NCBI GenBank assembly: GCA_900540375.1
Contig: UQFS01000020.1
Coordinates: 1 to 64,000, forward strand
DNA: 64,000 nt
Origin: an uncultured Prevotella sp.
GTDB lineage: Bacteria > Bacteroidota > Bacteroidia > Bacteroidales > Bacteroidaceae
Reading direction: 5' to 3'
The stretch's first letter is position 1; the number at the start of each line of letters is the position of its first letter. This document shows positions 16,596 through 24,370 of the stretch, in pieces. The position numbers and the translations under genes are program-made. The notes beneath the pieces are model-generated. The model saw only the letters and a program-made list of their open reading frames with translations, searched no databases and was not told the DNA's origin.

Positions 16596-19157
16596 ATGAA
16601 AATTAAGGCAGACTATGCTAATGCTCCACAATGGAAGGAGCTCAACATTAAGTCACGCTTGCCTGAGCAGTTAAAATGCTTGGATGAGTTGGCTCACAAT
16701 ATGTGGTGGGCATGGAACTATGAGGCCCGTCGCCTTTTCAAGAGACTCGACCGTGACCTTTTCGAGGAAGTTAATCACAACCCGGTACTGCTTCTGGAGC
16801 GTCTTAGCTATGACCGTAAGATGGCCATCGTTAAGGATCGGGCTCTGATGAACAATGTTAAGGAAGTCTATAAGAAATTCCGCGAGTATATCGAGGCCAA
16901 ACCAGACAAGCAGCGTCCATCTGTTGCCTATTTCTCCATGGAGTATGGTTTGAATCAGGTGCTGAAGATTTATTCTGGTGGCTTGGGAATGTTGGCCGGT
17001 GACTATCTTAAGGAGGCTTCCGATTCCAATGTTGATATGTGTGCAGTTGGCTTCCTCTATCGGTATGGCTATTTCACTCAATCCCTGTCAATGGACGGAC
17101 AACAGATTGCCAAATATGATGCTCAGAATTTCAACTCACTGCCTATTGAGCGTGAGCTGGATGAGAATGGCAATCAAGTTGTTGTCGATGTTCCTTATCG
17201 CAACTATCAGGTACATGCACTGGTTTGGCGTGTCAATGTTGGACGCATCAAACTCTACTTGCTCGACACCGACAACGACATGAACTCAGAGTTTGATAAG
17301 CCAATCACACACTCTCTCTATGGTGGTGATTGGGAGAACCGTCTGAAGCAAGAGATTCTTTTGGGTATTGGTGGTATTTTGACGCTGAAGAAGCTTGGTA
17401 TCAATAAGCAGATCTATCATTGCAATGAGGGACATGCTGCTCTCTGCAATCTCCAGCGTCTGGTCGACTATGTTGAGGGTGGATTGACATTCAATCAGGC
17501 TATGGAACTTGTTCGTGCTTCTTCTCTGTATACTGTCCATACGCCGGTTCCGGCTGGTCATGACTATTTCGATGAGGCACTCTTTGGTAAGTACATGGGT
17601 GACTATCCTGCACGTTTGGGGATCTCTTGGGATGAGCTCATTGGTATGGGGCGTCAGAATCCTGAGGATCACAATGAGCGCTTCTGCATGAGTATCTTCG
17701 CTTGCAACACCTGTCAAGAAGTAAACGGTGTGAGTAAACTCCACGGTTGGGTAAGCCAGAAGATGTTCGCACCGATCTGGGCAGGCTACTATCCTGAGGA
17801 AAATCATGTTGGTTATGTAACCAACGGCGTGCACTTCCCTACATGGACGGCAACAGAGTGGCGTGAGCTCTATGACAAATATTTCGATCCGACCTTTATG
17901 AGTGATCAGAGCAATGAGCAGATTTGGCATGCTATCTATAATGTACCCGATGAGGAGATCTGGAACACTCGTCTGGCTCTGAAGAATAAACTTGTCGACT
18001 ATATCCGTGAGAAGTTCACTCAGACTTGGCTTCGCAATCAGGGTGATCCTGCTCGTGTGATGTCTCTCCTTGAGCGTATCAATCCGAATGCTTTGATGAT
18101 TGGCTTCTGCCGTCGTTTTGCTACTTACAAGCGTGCTCACCTGCTCTTCACCGATCTGGATCGTCTCAACAAGATCGTCAACAATCCAGAGCGTCCTGTC
18201 TTGTTCTTCTTCTCTGGTAAGGCTCATCCTGCTGATGGTGCAGGCCAGGGCCTGATTAAGAAGATCTATGAGATTAGCCAGCGTCCTGAGTTCCTGGGTA
18301 AGATCATCTTCCTTGAGGACTACGACATGCGTCTTGCCCGCCGCTTGGTTTCCGGTGTGGATATTTGGATGAATACGCCGACACGTCCGTTGGAGGCATC
18401 TGGTACATCAGGTGAGAAGGCTGAGATGAATGGTGTCGTCAACCTCTCCGTTCTTGACGGATGGTGGGTTGAAGGTTATCGTAAGGGCGCAGGATGGGCA
18501 TTGCCACAGAAGCGTACCTATGAGAACCAGGCTTACCAGGATCAGCTCGATGCTGCTACGATCTATTCTCTGCTTGAGAATGAGATCATCCCGATGTATT
18601 ATAACAAGAATAAGGAGGGATTCAGTGCAGACTGGATCAAGGTCATCAAAAATTCTATCGCAACGATTGCTCCTCATTATACAATGAAGCGTCAGCTCGA
18701 CGATTACTACAGCAAGTTCTACAACAAGGAGGCTACTCGCTTCAAGAAGCTTTCTGCAAACAACAATCGCCTGGCTAAGGAGATCGCTTTGTGGAAAGAG
18801 ACTGTTGCCGAGCGTTGGGATTCTATTCATGTGGTCAGCAGGGAAGATGGCGTGCTGGACAATGGTGGCGAGACAGGTGTCAGCTATAAGATCCGTTACG
18901 TTATTGACGAGCAGGGCTTGGACAATGCAGTGGGTTTAGAACTTGTCACATTGAAACCAGAGACAGATCCTTCTGATCGTAAAGTGCTTAGTGTGCATCC
19001 ATTCAAGATGGTGAAGCACGAGGGCAATAACTATACGTTTGAGCTCTTGATAGAACCTGAAATGGCAGGTTCGTTCCGTTGCTGCGTGCGTATGCTCCCG
19101 AGCAATGCCAACTTGCCTCATCGTCAGGACTTCTGTTATGTGAAGTGGCTCGACTAA
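16596..19157 (+). CDS. glgP: Alpha-glucan (glycogen) phosphorylase
   Basis: Releases glucose 1-phosphate from glycogen with PLP as cofactor (GT35). 853 residues. Visible features: AYFSMEYGLNQVLKIYSGGLGMLAGDYLKEASD (read in parts, about residues 110-145), HCNEGHAAL, GFCRRFATYKRAHLL and the PLP-lysine region EASGTSGEKAEMNGVVNLS. The N-terminal block WWAWNYEARRLFKRLD matches the alpha-glucan phosphorylase subgroup rather than the animal/E. coli type. It is probably cotranscribed with the synthase, so synthesis and breakdown are encoded together. Confidence 0.94.
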   Translation: MKIKADYANAPQWKELNIKSRLPEQLKCLDELAHNMWWAWNYEARRLFKRLDRDLFEEVNHNPVLLLERLSYDRKMAIVKDRALMNNVKEVYKKFREYIEAKPDKQRPSVAYFSMEYGLNQVLKIYSGGLGMLAGDYLKEASDSNVDMCAVGFLYRYGYFTQSLSMDGQQIAKYDAQNFNSLPIERELDENGNQVVVDVPYRNYQVHALVWRVNVGRIKLYLLDTDNDMNSEFDKPITHSLYGGDWENRLKQEILLGIGGILTLKKLGINKQIYHCNEGHAALCNLQRLVDYVEGGLTFNQAMELVRASSLYTVHTPVPAGHDYFDEALFGKYMGDYPARLGISWDELIGMGRQNPEDHNERFCMSIFACNTCQEVNGVSKLHGWVSQKMFAPIWAGYYPEENHVGYVTNGVHFPTWTATEWRELYDKYFDPTFMSDQSNEQIWHAIYNVPDEEIWNTRLALKNKLVDYIREKFTQTWLRNQGDPARVMSLLERINPNALMIGFCRRFATYKRAHLLFTDLDRLNKIVNNPERPVLFFFSGKAHPADGAGQGLIKKIYEISQRPEFLGKIIFLEDYDMRLARRLVSGVDIWMNTPTRPLEASGTSGEKAEMNGVVNLSVLDGWWVEGYRKGAGWALPQKRTYENQAYQDQLDAATIYSLLENEIIPMYYNKNKEGFSADWIKVIKNSIATIAPHYTMKRQLDDYYSKFYNKEATRFKKLSANNNRLAKEIALWKETVAERWDSIHVVSREDGVLDNGGETGVSYKIRYVIDEQGLDNAVGLELVTLKPETDPSDRKVLSVHPFKMVKHEGNNYTFELLIEPEMAGSFRCCVRMLPSNANLPHRQDFCYVKWLD

Positions 19158-19180
19158 TTTGAAGGAATATAGCAATTGAT

Positions 19181-19221
19181 AAAGGTTGGATCAGTACAAA
19201 TGGCTGGTTCAACCTTATTTT
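19181..19221 (+). terminator. Terminator after glgP
   Basis: Stem AAGGTTGGA (19182-19190) / TTCAACCTT (19208-19216), one G-U pair, followed by ATTTTAT. Confidence 0.65.
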
Positions 19222-19587
19222 ATATCTAAACTAATTATTGATCATGATTGTAGATTTAACTAGCTCATACTAATTCTCAAATTCTTGATAATTTTCCTCA
19301 CCTTGTTTTCGCCAAGGGCGATATGGTTACTGAATAGTTATGAGTTGATATTTCCGTTATAAAAAACTATAAAAAAGCTTTTGAATAGTGGTAACATGAT
19401 GCTGCATGCGTGCTTTCCCTCTATTTCTGTGAATAAATGGCTTCTTTTTAGGGATAACGAAGAACCTGCGCTGAGATGAAGCTATCTTGGATAGGGGGCA
19501 ATTATATTATATAATAAGGTGTAATGGGATTGAGAACCAATGAAAATTATTTTTATAGTGTTTTTTCGAAAAAAAAGATGGGAAAAG
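19222..19587. other. Gene-free AT-rich spacer
   Basis: About 365 bases between the glgP terminator and the tRNA promoter. No start-stop pair with coding character on either strand. The only notable item is the 16-base string TATATAATAAGGTGTA at 19508-19523, which recurs exactly at 34643-34658. Confidence 0.6.
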
Positions 19588-19618
19588 TTTGCAGGTTCAG
19601 AAAAAAGCAGTACCTTTG
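19588..19618 (+). promoter_or_regulatory. Promoter of tRNA-Gly and downstream gene
   Basis: TTTG (19588-19591) and TACCTTTG (19611-19618), spaced 19 bases; consensus. About 48 bases before the mature tRNA 5' end. Confidence 0.8.
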
Positions 19619-19665
19619 CACTCGCATTCAGGGGAGTGCTTCTTACAACTAACATTGTAAGAAAT

Positions 19666-19738
19666 GCGGCAATAGCTCAGTTGGTAGAGCGCGACCTTGC
19701 CAAGGTCGAGGTCGCGGGTCCGAGTCCCGTTTGCCGCT
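19666..19738 (+). tRNA. tRNA-Gly (anticodon GCC)
   Basis: Full cloverleaf of 73 bases: acceptor GCGGCAA / TTGCCGC, D arm GCTC...GAGC, anticodon stem CGACC / GGTCG with loop TTGCCAA (anticodon GCC), T arm GCGGG / CCCGT containing TCCGAGT. The 3' CCA is not encoded. A protein gene starts 27 bases downstream with no terminator between. Confidence 0.97.
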
Positions 19739-19765
19739 CTTTTTCTGAAAAACAACATCCATTCA

Positions 19766-20314
19766 ATGAATTTATATCTTAGATATTTCAATAGTGAGAC
19801 GTTAGTAACCAATGTTGATGATGCTATCTCTTTTTTGCGTAGTATAGAAGATATTGACGTTACTCCTGAAATGGAAGCAGATATTCGTGAATATGCGGCA
19901 AGTGACGTGTTTTTCCCCAAGCGTTACAAGATTCGTGCTCATGTATATTTCATTATTATCAAGACCACAGCGGCTACAATGCTTGATTTCAAGCAGAAGA
20001 AAGCTGTACGTCCAGCTAACGGCCAGACTTCTGATCGTCGTGAAATGGCAGAGAACGCAATCAGCAGGCTTGTCTATCAGCGTGAAGGCTGGTATGAAGG
20101 AGAGTTGAACTTCAAGCGAGTCGTTATGATTCCATCAACGGGTAAGCATGAATATCGTGATACACGTTTCGTTGCCTGTTGTAAGGCTGTGTCTGGTCAG
20201 GATTGCTACAATCGTATTGTAGATCATTTGCGAGACCGTGTTGATCCTCGTAGCCAGTTCCCCTCAGCAAAGGGTAAAAGCTTCAATTTTAAATATCTTG
20301 GTCGTTGGAAGTAA
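19766..20314 (+). CDS. Conserved Bacteroidetes protein of unknown function
   Basis: 182 residues starting MNLYLRYFNSETLVTNVDDA. The longer frame from 19697 overlaps the tRNA and is rejected. No signal peptide or membrane segment; the C-terminal half is basic and aromatic (FKRVVMIPSTGKHEYRDTRFVACC), suggesting a cytoplasmic nucleic-acid-associated protein, but this is inference. I recall similar proteins across Bacteroidales without a known role. It follows the tRNA-Gly gene by 27 bases and precedes ssb, which supports cotranscription with the tRNA. Confidence 0.75.
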   Translation: MNLYLRYFNSETLVTNVDDAISFLRSIEDIDVTPEMEADIREYAASDVFFPKRYKIRAHVYFIIIKTTAATMLDFKQKKAVRPANGQTSDRREMAENAISRLVYQREGWYEGELNFKRVVMIPSTGKHEYRDTRFVACCKAVSGQDCYNRIVDHLRDRVDPRSQFPSAKGKSFNFKYLGRWK

Positions 20315-20337
20315 TCGGTTACTTGTCTTCGACTGTG

Positions 20338-20370
20338 TTTGATATAGTTTGTATATAAGTTCTATTTTTG
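20338..20370 (+). promoter_or_regulatory. Possible promoter of ssb
   Basis: TTTG (20338-20341) and TATTTTTG (20363-20370), spaced 21 bases. The -7 element ends only 7 bases before the ssb ATG, so the message would be leaderless or nearly so; this weakens the call. Confidence 0.4.
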
Positions 20371-20377
20371 CCATATT

Positions 20378-20785
20378 ATGAACAAGGTGATGTTAATTGG
20401 TAACGTAGGCAAAGATCCTGACGTTAGGTATTACGATGCTGACCAATGTGTTGCTAAGGTGACTTTGGCAACTACAGAGCGTGGCTACGTTCTTAAAAAC
20501 GGAACAAAGGTCCCTGACCGTACAGACTGGCATAGCTTGGTTTTCTATCGTCAGTTGGCCAAGATCGTAGAGCAATATGTCCATAAGGGTGATAAACTCT
20601 ATGTTGAGGGACGCTTGCGCTATAATACTTATGATGATCAGCAGGGTCGCCGACATTATGTCACAGAGATTCAGGTAGAGAATTTGGAACTTCTCACACC
20701 GAAGCCCAAACCCGCGGCAGAAGACTCCGTAGCTACAAAGAAGCCTGTCGCTAAGCAGGGGGCGGATGAAGAACTTCCTTTCTAA
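20378..20785 (+). CDS. ssb: Single-stranded DNA-binding protein
   Basis: 135 residues. OB-fold start MNKVMLIGNVGKDPDVRY, then DWHSLVFYRQLAKIVEQYVHKGDKLYVEGRL read in parts, and the acidic C-terminal tip DEELPF that recruits DNA repair and replication partners. The linker is short and Lys/Pro/Ala rich. Binds ssDNA during replication and repair. The next gene, gldE, starts 14 bases after its stop. Confidence 0.96.
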   Translation: MNKVMLIGNVGKDPDVRYYDADQCVAKVTLATTERGYVLKNGTKVPDRTDWHSLVFYRQLAKIVEQYVHKGDKLYVEGRLRYNTYDDQQGRRHYVTEIQVENLELLTPKPKPAAEDSVATKKPVAKQGADEELPF

Positions 20786-20799
20786 TATTTGTTTAATAG

Positions 20800-22131
20800 T
20801 TGGATTGGTCAAAATTACAGAATATTGATAGTCTTATCGCTTTTCAGCCGATAACGGTAAGCGTTTGCATAGCAGCAATTTTGGCTGCTATGCTCTTGGT
20901 GTTGTCTGCTTTTGCCAGTGGCTCAGAAATCGCTTTTTTTAGTCTCTCACCGCAGGACGTGGAAGAGTTGAATCCAGAGAAGAGTGCTAAAGATGCCAAT
21001 ATAGAGTTGCTGCGTGAAGACTCTGAGCGTACGTTGGCTACGATCCTTATCACCAACAACTTTGTCAATGTGACGATCATCATGCTCTGTAACTACATCT
21101 TTGGGTCTCTAATCGAGTTTCGGGCTCAATGGTTGCAGTTCCTTTGTATTACAGTTCTGTTGACCTTCCTCTTGCTGCTTTTTGGCGAGATCATGCCGAA
21201 GGTCTACAGTCGTCAGAATCCATTGGCTTTTTGTCGTCGTGTTGTCGGTGGTATCTTCTTGCTAAGAAAATTGTTTTGGCCTTTGGAGACCTTGCTCATC
21301 AAGAGTGGCGGTCTTGCTGAGAAGGCAGTACCTAAAGAGCAACGCCAGCTGAGCAAAGATGATTTGGAGCAGGCCTTGGAGTTGACCGATAAAAATGAGA
21401 TCAAGGACGAGCAAAGCATGTTGCAGAGTATCATACGCTTTGGTGATGAGACTGCTAAAGAGATCATGACGAGCCGTCAGGATATTGTCGATATTGATAT
21501 CCGTAGTTCTTTCGACGATGTTCTCAAGTGCATTGTCGACAACAACTACAGCCGCATACCCGTTTATCAAGGCAATGATGACAACATTCGTGGTGTCTTG
21601 TACATCAAGGATCTATTGCCTCATCTGTCCAAGCCGGCCTCATTCCGTTGGCAGAGCTTGATTCGTCCTCCTTATTTTGTACCTGAAACTAAGAAGATCG
21701 ATGATCTGTTGAGAGAGTTCCAAGCCAACAAGGTTCATATTGCCATTGTTGTTGATGAGTTTGGAGGTACGAGCGGCTTGGTAACCCTTGAAGATATTCT
21801 CGAGGAAATCGTCGGTGAGATCAATGATGAGTATGATGAGGAAGAAAAGACCTACTCAAAGTTGAGCTACAATACCTATTTGTTTGAGGGCAAAACATTA
21901 TTGAGTGATTTCTGCAAGATACTTAAGATCGATGACGATGAGTTTGAGGATGTTGCCGGTGATGCCGATACATTGGCCGGTCTTCTTTTGGAGTTGAAGG
22001 GCGATTTCTTAAGTCTGCATGAAAAGATAGACTATGACAATTATACATTCGAGGTGATGGGTGTCGAGCGGCGCCGTATCAGCCGGGTGAAGGTAACTGT
22101 TCACGAGAAGAAGCAAGATGTCTCTAAGTAA
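20800..22131 (+). CDS. gldE: GldE-type membrane protein (CNNM, CBS pair, CorC domain)
   Basis: 443 residues with a TTG start at 20800; no ATG gives a full N-terminal helix. Order: CNNM-type membrane domain with about four helices (VSVCIAAILAAMLLVLSAFA, ASGSEIAFFSL motif), two CBS domains (about 200-320, with IMTSRQDIVDIDI and VVDEFGGTSGLVTLEDILEE) and a C-terminal CorC/HlyC domain. In Flavobacterium GldE supports gliding and type IX secretion; in non-gliding Bacteroidales the role is uncertain, possibly divalent-cation transport. The 3' end overlaps the next gene by 14 bases. A second, more distant relative lies at 54986-56257. Confidence 0.88.
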   Translation: MDWSKLQNIDSLIAFQPITVSVCIAAILAAMLLVLSAFASGSEIAFFSLSPQDVEELNPEKSAKDANIELLREDSERTLATILITNNFVNVTIIMLCNYIFGSLIEFRAQWLQFLCITVLLTFLLLLFGEIMPKVYSRQNPLAFCRRVVGGIFLLRKLFWPLETLLIKSGGLAEKAVPKEQRQLSKDDLEQALELTDKNEIKDEQSMLQSIIRFGDETAKEIMTSRQDIVDIDIRSSFDDVLKCIVDNNYSRIPVYQGNDDNIRGVLYIKDLLPHLSKPASFRWQSLIRPPYFVPETKKIDDLLREFQANKVHIAIVVDEFGGTSGLVTLEDILEEIVGEINDEYDEEEKTYSKLSYNTYLFEGKTLLSDFCKILKIDDDEFEDVAGDADTLAGLLLELKGDFLSLHEKIDYDNYTFEVMGVERRRISRVKVTVHEKKQDVSK

Positions 22132-22753
22132 GATCTTTGAGTCATGCCGTGGAGTCCAGGTAGGATTATGGCATATGACAGAGGGTATAGATCAATTGCC
22201 TAAGCCAAAGGGTGTTGATTTAAGTTTTCGATCGGACAAGAGATTAAAAGAAGAACTTTGTGTCTATGCGCTCTTGACTGCGATGACGGGAAATGATCAT
22301 TTGGTGATCGGTCACGAACCCTCTGGCAAGCCTCAGCTCGAAAATTGGTCTATCAGCATCAGTCATACACGTGGATGGGTGGCTATCATTCTTTCCGTTG
22401 ATTTCCAAGTTGGTATTGATATTGAATACACGTCTGACAGGGTAAGCAAGGTTGTGAATCGTTTTATCCGTGAAGATGAGCAGCGAACTACTTTGTCACA
22501 ACAGTTGATCAACTGGAGTGCGAAGGAAACAGTCTATAAGTTGTTTTCTGAACAGAAACTTGATTATTTCGACATGCGGCTGCATACCCTGCCATCTGAA
22601 ATTGGCGCGGTCTTAGACAGAGATGCCCATGTCGTCGAGGGTGGGATAGAGGGCTCTGTCATGGTAGACGTGCTTAAGACTAAAGGAGTCGCAACCGTTC
22701 ATTACGAACTCACTCCAGATTATGTCCTTACCTATTCTTTTTATAGTAATTAG
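22118..22753 (+). CDS. 4'-phosphopantetheinyl transferase superfamily protein
   Basis: Moves phosphopantetheine from CoA to a Ser of a carrier protein. 211 residues, Sfp-like size. Key motifs: ISISHTRGWVAI (about residue 86), VGIDIEY (Mg-binding Asp/Glu) and WSAKETVYKLF (conserved Lys). The start overlaps gldE by 14 bases, implying coupled translation. The carrier target is not visible in the window; an AcpS for fatty acid synthesis is presumably encoded elsewhere, so this could serve that role or a secondary pathway. Confidence 0.9.
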   Translation: MSLSKIFESCRGVQVGLWHMTEGIDQLPKPKGVDLSFRSDKRLKEELCVYALLTAMTGNDHLVIGHEPSGKPQLENWSISISHTRGWVAIILSVDFQVGIDIEYTSDRVSKVVNRFIREDEQRTTLSQQLINWSAKETVYKLFSEQKLDYFDMRLHTLPSEIGAVLDRDAHVVEGGIEGSVMVDVLKTKGVATVHYELTPDYVLTYSFYSN

Positions 22754-22773
22754 GTAATTGTAGTTGTATAATC

Positions 22774-22815
22774 AACCTTCTTTTTTCCAAGAAGAAGGTT
22801 TATTTGTTTTTTTTA
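22774..22815 (+). terminator. Terminator after the phosphopantetheinyl transferase gene
   Basis: Perfect 9-bp stem AACCTTCTT (22774-22782) / AAGAAGGTT (22792-22800) followed by TATTTGTTTTTTTT. Confidence 0.85.
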
Positions 22816-22823
22816 GCTTTATA

Positions 22824-22855
22824 TTTGGATAAAAAAATATTTTTTAGTACTTTTG
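22824..22855 (+). promoter_or_regulatory. Promoter of gldB
   Basis: TTTG (22824-22827) and TACTTTTG (22848-22855), spaced 20 bases. Confidence 0.75.
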
Positions 22856-22926
22856 CAGATGTAAGAGTGGATGATAATGCCACTGCTTGAAAAATAGAAA
22901 TCGTTAACGACAAAAGACTATATTCT

Positions 22927-23733
22927 TTGATACGGAAGATATATTTTGCATTGTTTATTGCAATGCTGCTATGTGTTGGTTGTGAGTTTAAGCTCAAGCC
23001 CAACGATGATGATAACGATGCCAGTCATGCGCGTATTGAGCGCTATGACCGGTTGGAGAGTCGTTATCTGATTACAGGAGATTTCTCTGCCCTCCAGCAG
23101 ATGAATACAGAGTTTCCTATTGAGACGCGTACCCTTGTTGAGAAGATGCTTCAAATCGGTGAGGTGAGTGATCATGATATCAATGAGCGATTCCTGCGTT
23201 TCTATCAGGATTCCACTCTGCAGACCATCATCACTGATGCAGAGTCGGAGTATGCCAACATGGATGACTTAAACAAAGAGTTGTCACAATCGTTGGAGCA
23301 ACTCAAAGACTGGCTTCCTGATATGCCGATACCACGGGTCTATGCTCAAATCGGTGCGTTGGATCAAAGTATTGTAGTGGGGGACAAGATGATCGGTATC
23401 TCTCTTGATAAGTACATGGGTGCAAAGTATCCGGTCTACAAGGAGTTTGGCTTTTCCAAGGACCAGCTTTCCTCTATGGGGCGCAGCAATATTGTGCCCG
23501 ATTGCTTGAGCTTTTATCTGTTGAGTCTTTATCCGATGGCAAACTATGACCAGCGTTCTCAGTTGGAAAAGGATCTGCACATGGGTAAAGTCATGTGGGT
23601 TGTCAACAAAGCATTGGGGAAGAATTTCTTCCGTACGGCTTATGTTTCCATCGTCGACCGCTACATGCACAAGCATCCCTCTGTTACTTATCAGCAGCTG
23701 TTGGCAAGTGATGACTACAGTGCTATGAAGTAG
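22927..23733 (+). CDS. gldB: GldB-family lipoprotein
   Basis: 268 residues with TTG start (MIRKIYFALFIAMLLCVGCEF). The lipobox LCVGC puts Cys at residue 19, so the mature protein is lipid-anchored. The body matches GldB: LPDMPIPRVYAQIGALDQS, ISLDKYMGAKYPVY and a C-terminal MHKHPSVTYQQLL. In gliding Flavobacteria GldB is needed for motility and type IX secretion; in this lineage the function is not established. Its stop overlaps the convergent TPR gene by 11 bases. There is a 71-base leader after the -7 element. Confidence 0.85.
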   Translation: MIRKIYFALFIAMLLCVGCEFKLKPNDDDNDASHARIERYDRLESRYLITGDFSALQQMNTEFPIETRTLVEKMLQIGEVSDHDINERFLRFYQDSTLQTIITDAESEYANMDDLNKELSQSLEQLKDWLPDMPIPRVYAQIGALDQSIVVGDKMIGISLDKYMGAKYPVYKEFGFSKDQLSSMGRSNIVPDCLSFYLLSLYPMANYDQRSQLEKDLHMGKVMWVVNKALGKNFFRTAYVSIVDRYMHKHPSVTYQQLLASDDYSAMK

Positions 23734-24346
23734 GCTGGTTTATCTCGGAGCAACATGCAAATATGAGATTGCGGATTTCCGCTATCTTCGCTTTTTCTTT
23801 CGGCTGGTATTGTTGATAGTATACGAGCGCGCTCTGAAGTGCGTCCAGGGCCTTGTACCATTGTTTGAGAAAGGAGTAGCAAAGTCCTAATCGATAATAA
23901 ATCTTAGCTTTTTCATCTTCATGGCAGCGTGCTTGAGTCTGGTCGTAGAGTAGGGCGGCTTGAGCGTATTTGCCTAAGGTGAAATAGCTCTCTCCGTCAG
24001 CATAGTAGTAAAACGACAGTTCTTGTGGGTTGAAGGCTTGTAACTGGAGGATGACAGAATCCAAGCAGTTTGTGGCTTTCTCGTATTCTTGGTCATAGTA
24101 GTAGCATACCCCCAGATAAGCTCTGAATCTCGGATTGAGTTGATAGCTCTTGTCCAATCTTTGTAGGATGAGTTTAGCCTCATGGTACTTGCCACCCTGG
24201 AAGTAGGTAATAGCAATGCCCAACTGGTGGCTGTCTGTTTTCTTTAGAAGAGCATTCTGTCCTTCGGCAGGTAACATCGTAATGACCATCAGCATCATCG
24301 TGATGAACAACCGGCCGAAAGACAGATTCTTTTTATCCCTAAACAT
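23723..24346 (-). CDS. Secreted TPR-repeat protein
   Basis: 207 residues: N-terminal signal (LFITMMLMVITMLPAEGQ) then about four TPR-like helical pairs (GIAITYFQGGKYHEAKLILQ, RAYLGVCYYYDQEYEKATNC, ADGESYFTLGKYAQAALLY, YRLGLCYSFLKQWYKALDAL). Probably a periplasmic protein-interaction scaffold. It lies 24 bases after the 5'-nucleotidase stop on the same strand, so likely one operon. The 3' end overlaps gldB tail to tail by 11 bases. Confidence 0.8.
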   Translation of the reverse strand: MFRDKKNLSFGRLFITMMLMVITMLPAEGQNALLKKTDSHQLGIAITYFQGGKYHEAKLILQRLDKSYQLNPRFRAYLGVCYYYDQEYEKATNCLDSVILQLQAFNPQELSFYYYADGESYFTLGKYAQAALLYDQTQARCHEDEKAKIYYRLGLCYSFLKQWYKALDALQSALVYYQQYQPKEKAKIAEIRNLIFACCSEINQPTS

Positions 24347-24370
24347 GTTGGCGATATGTTGTTAGGGGAT

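Noticed and set aside
19540..19782. 80-codon frame across the tRNA-Gly gene
   Set aside because: It reads through the tRNA and its promoter.
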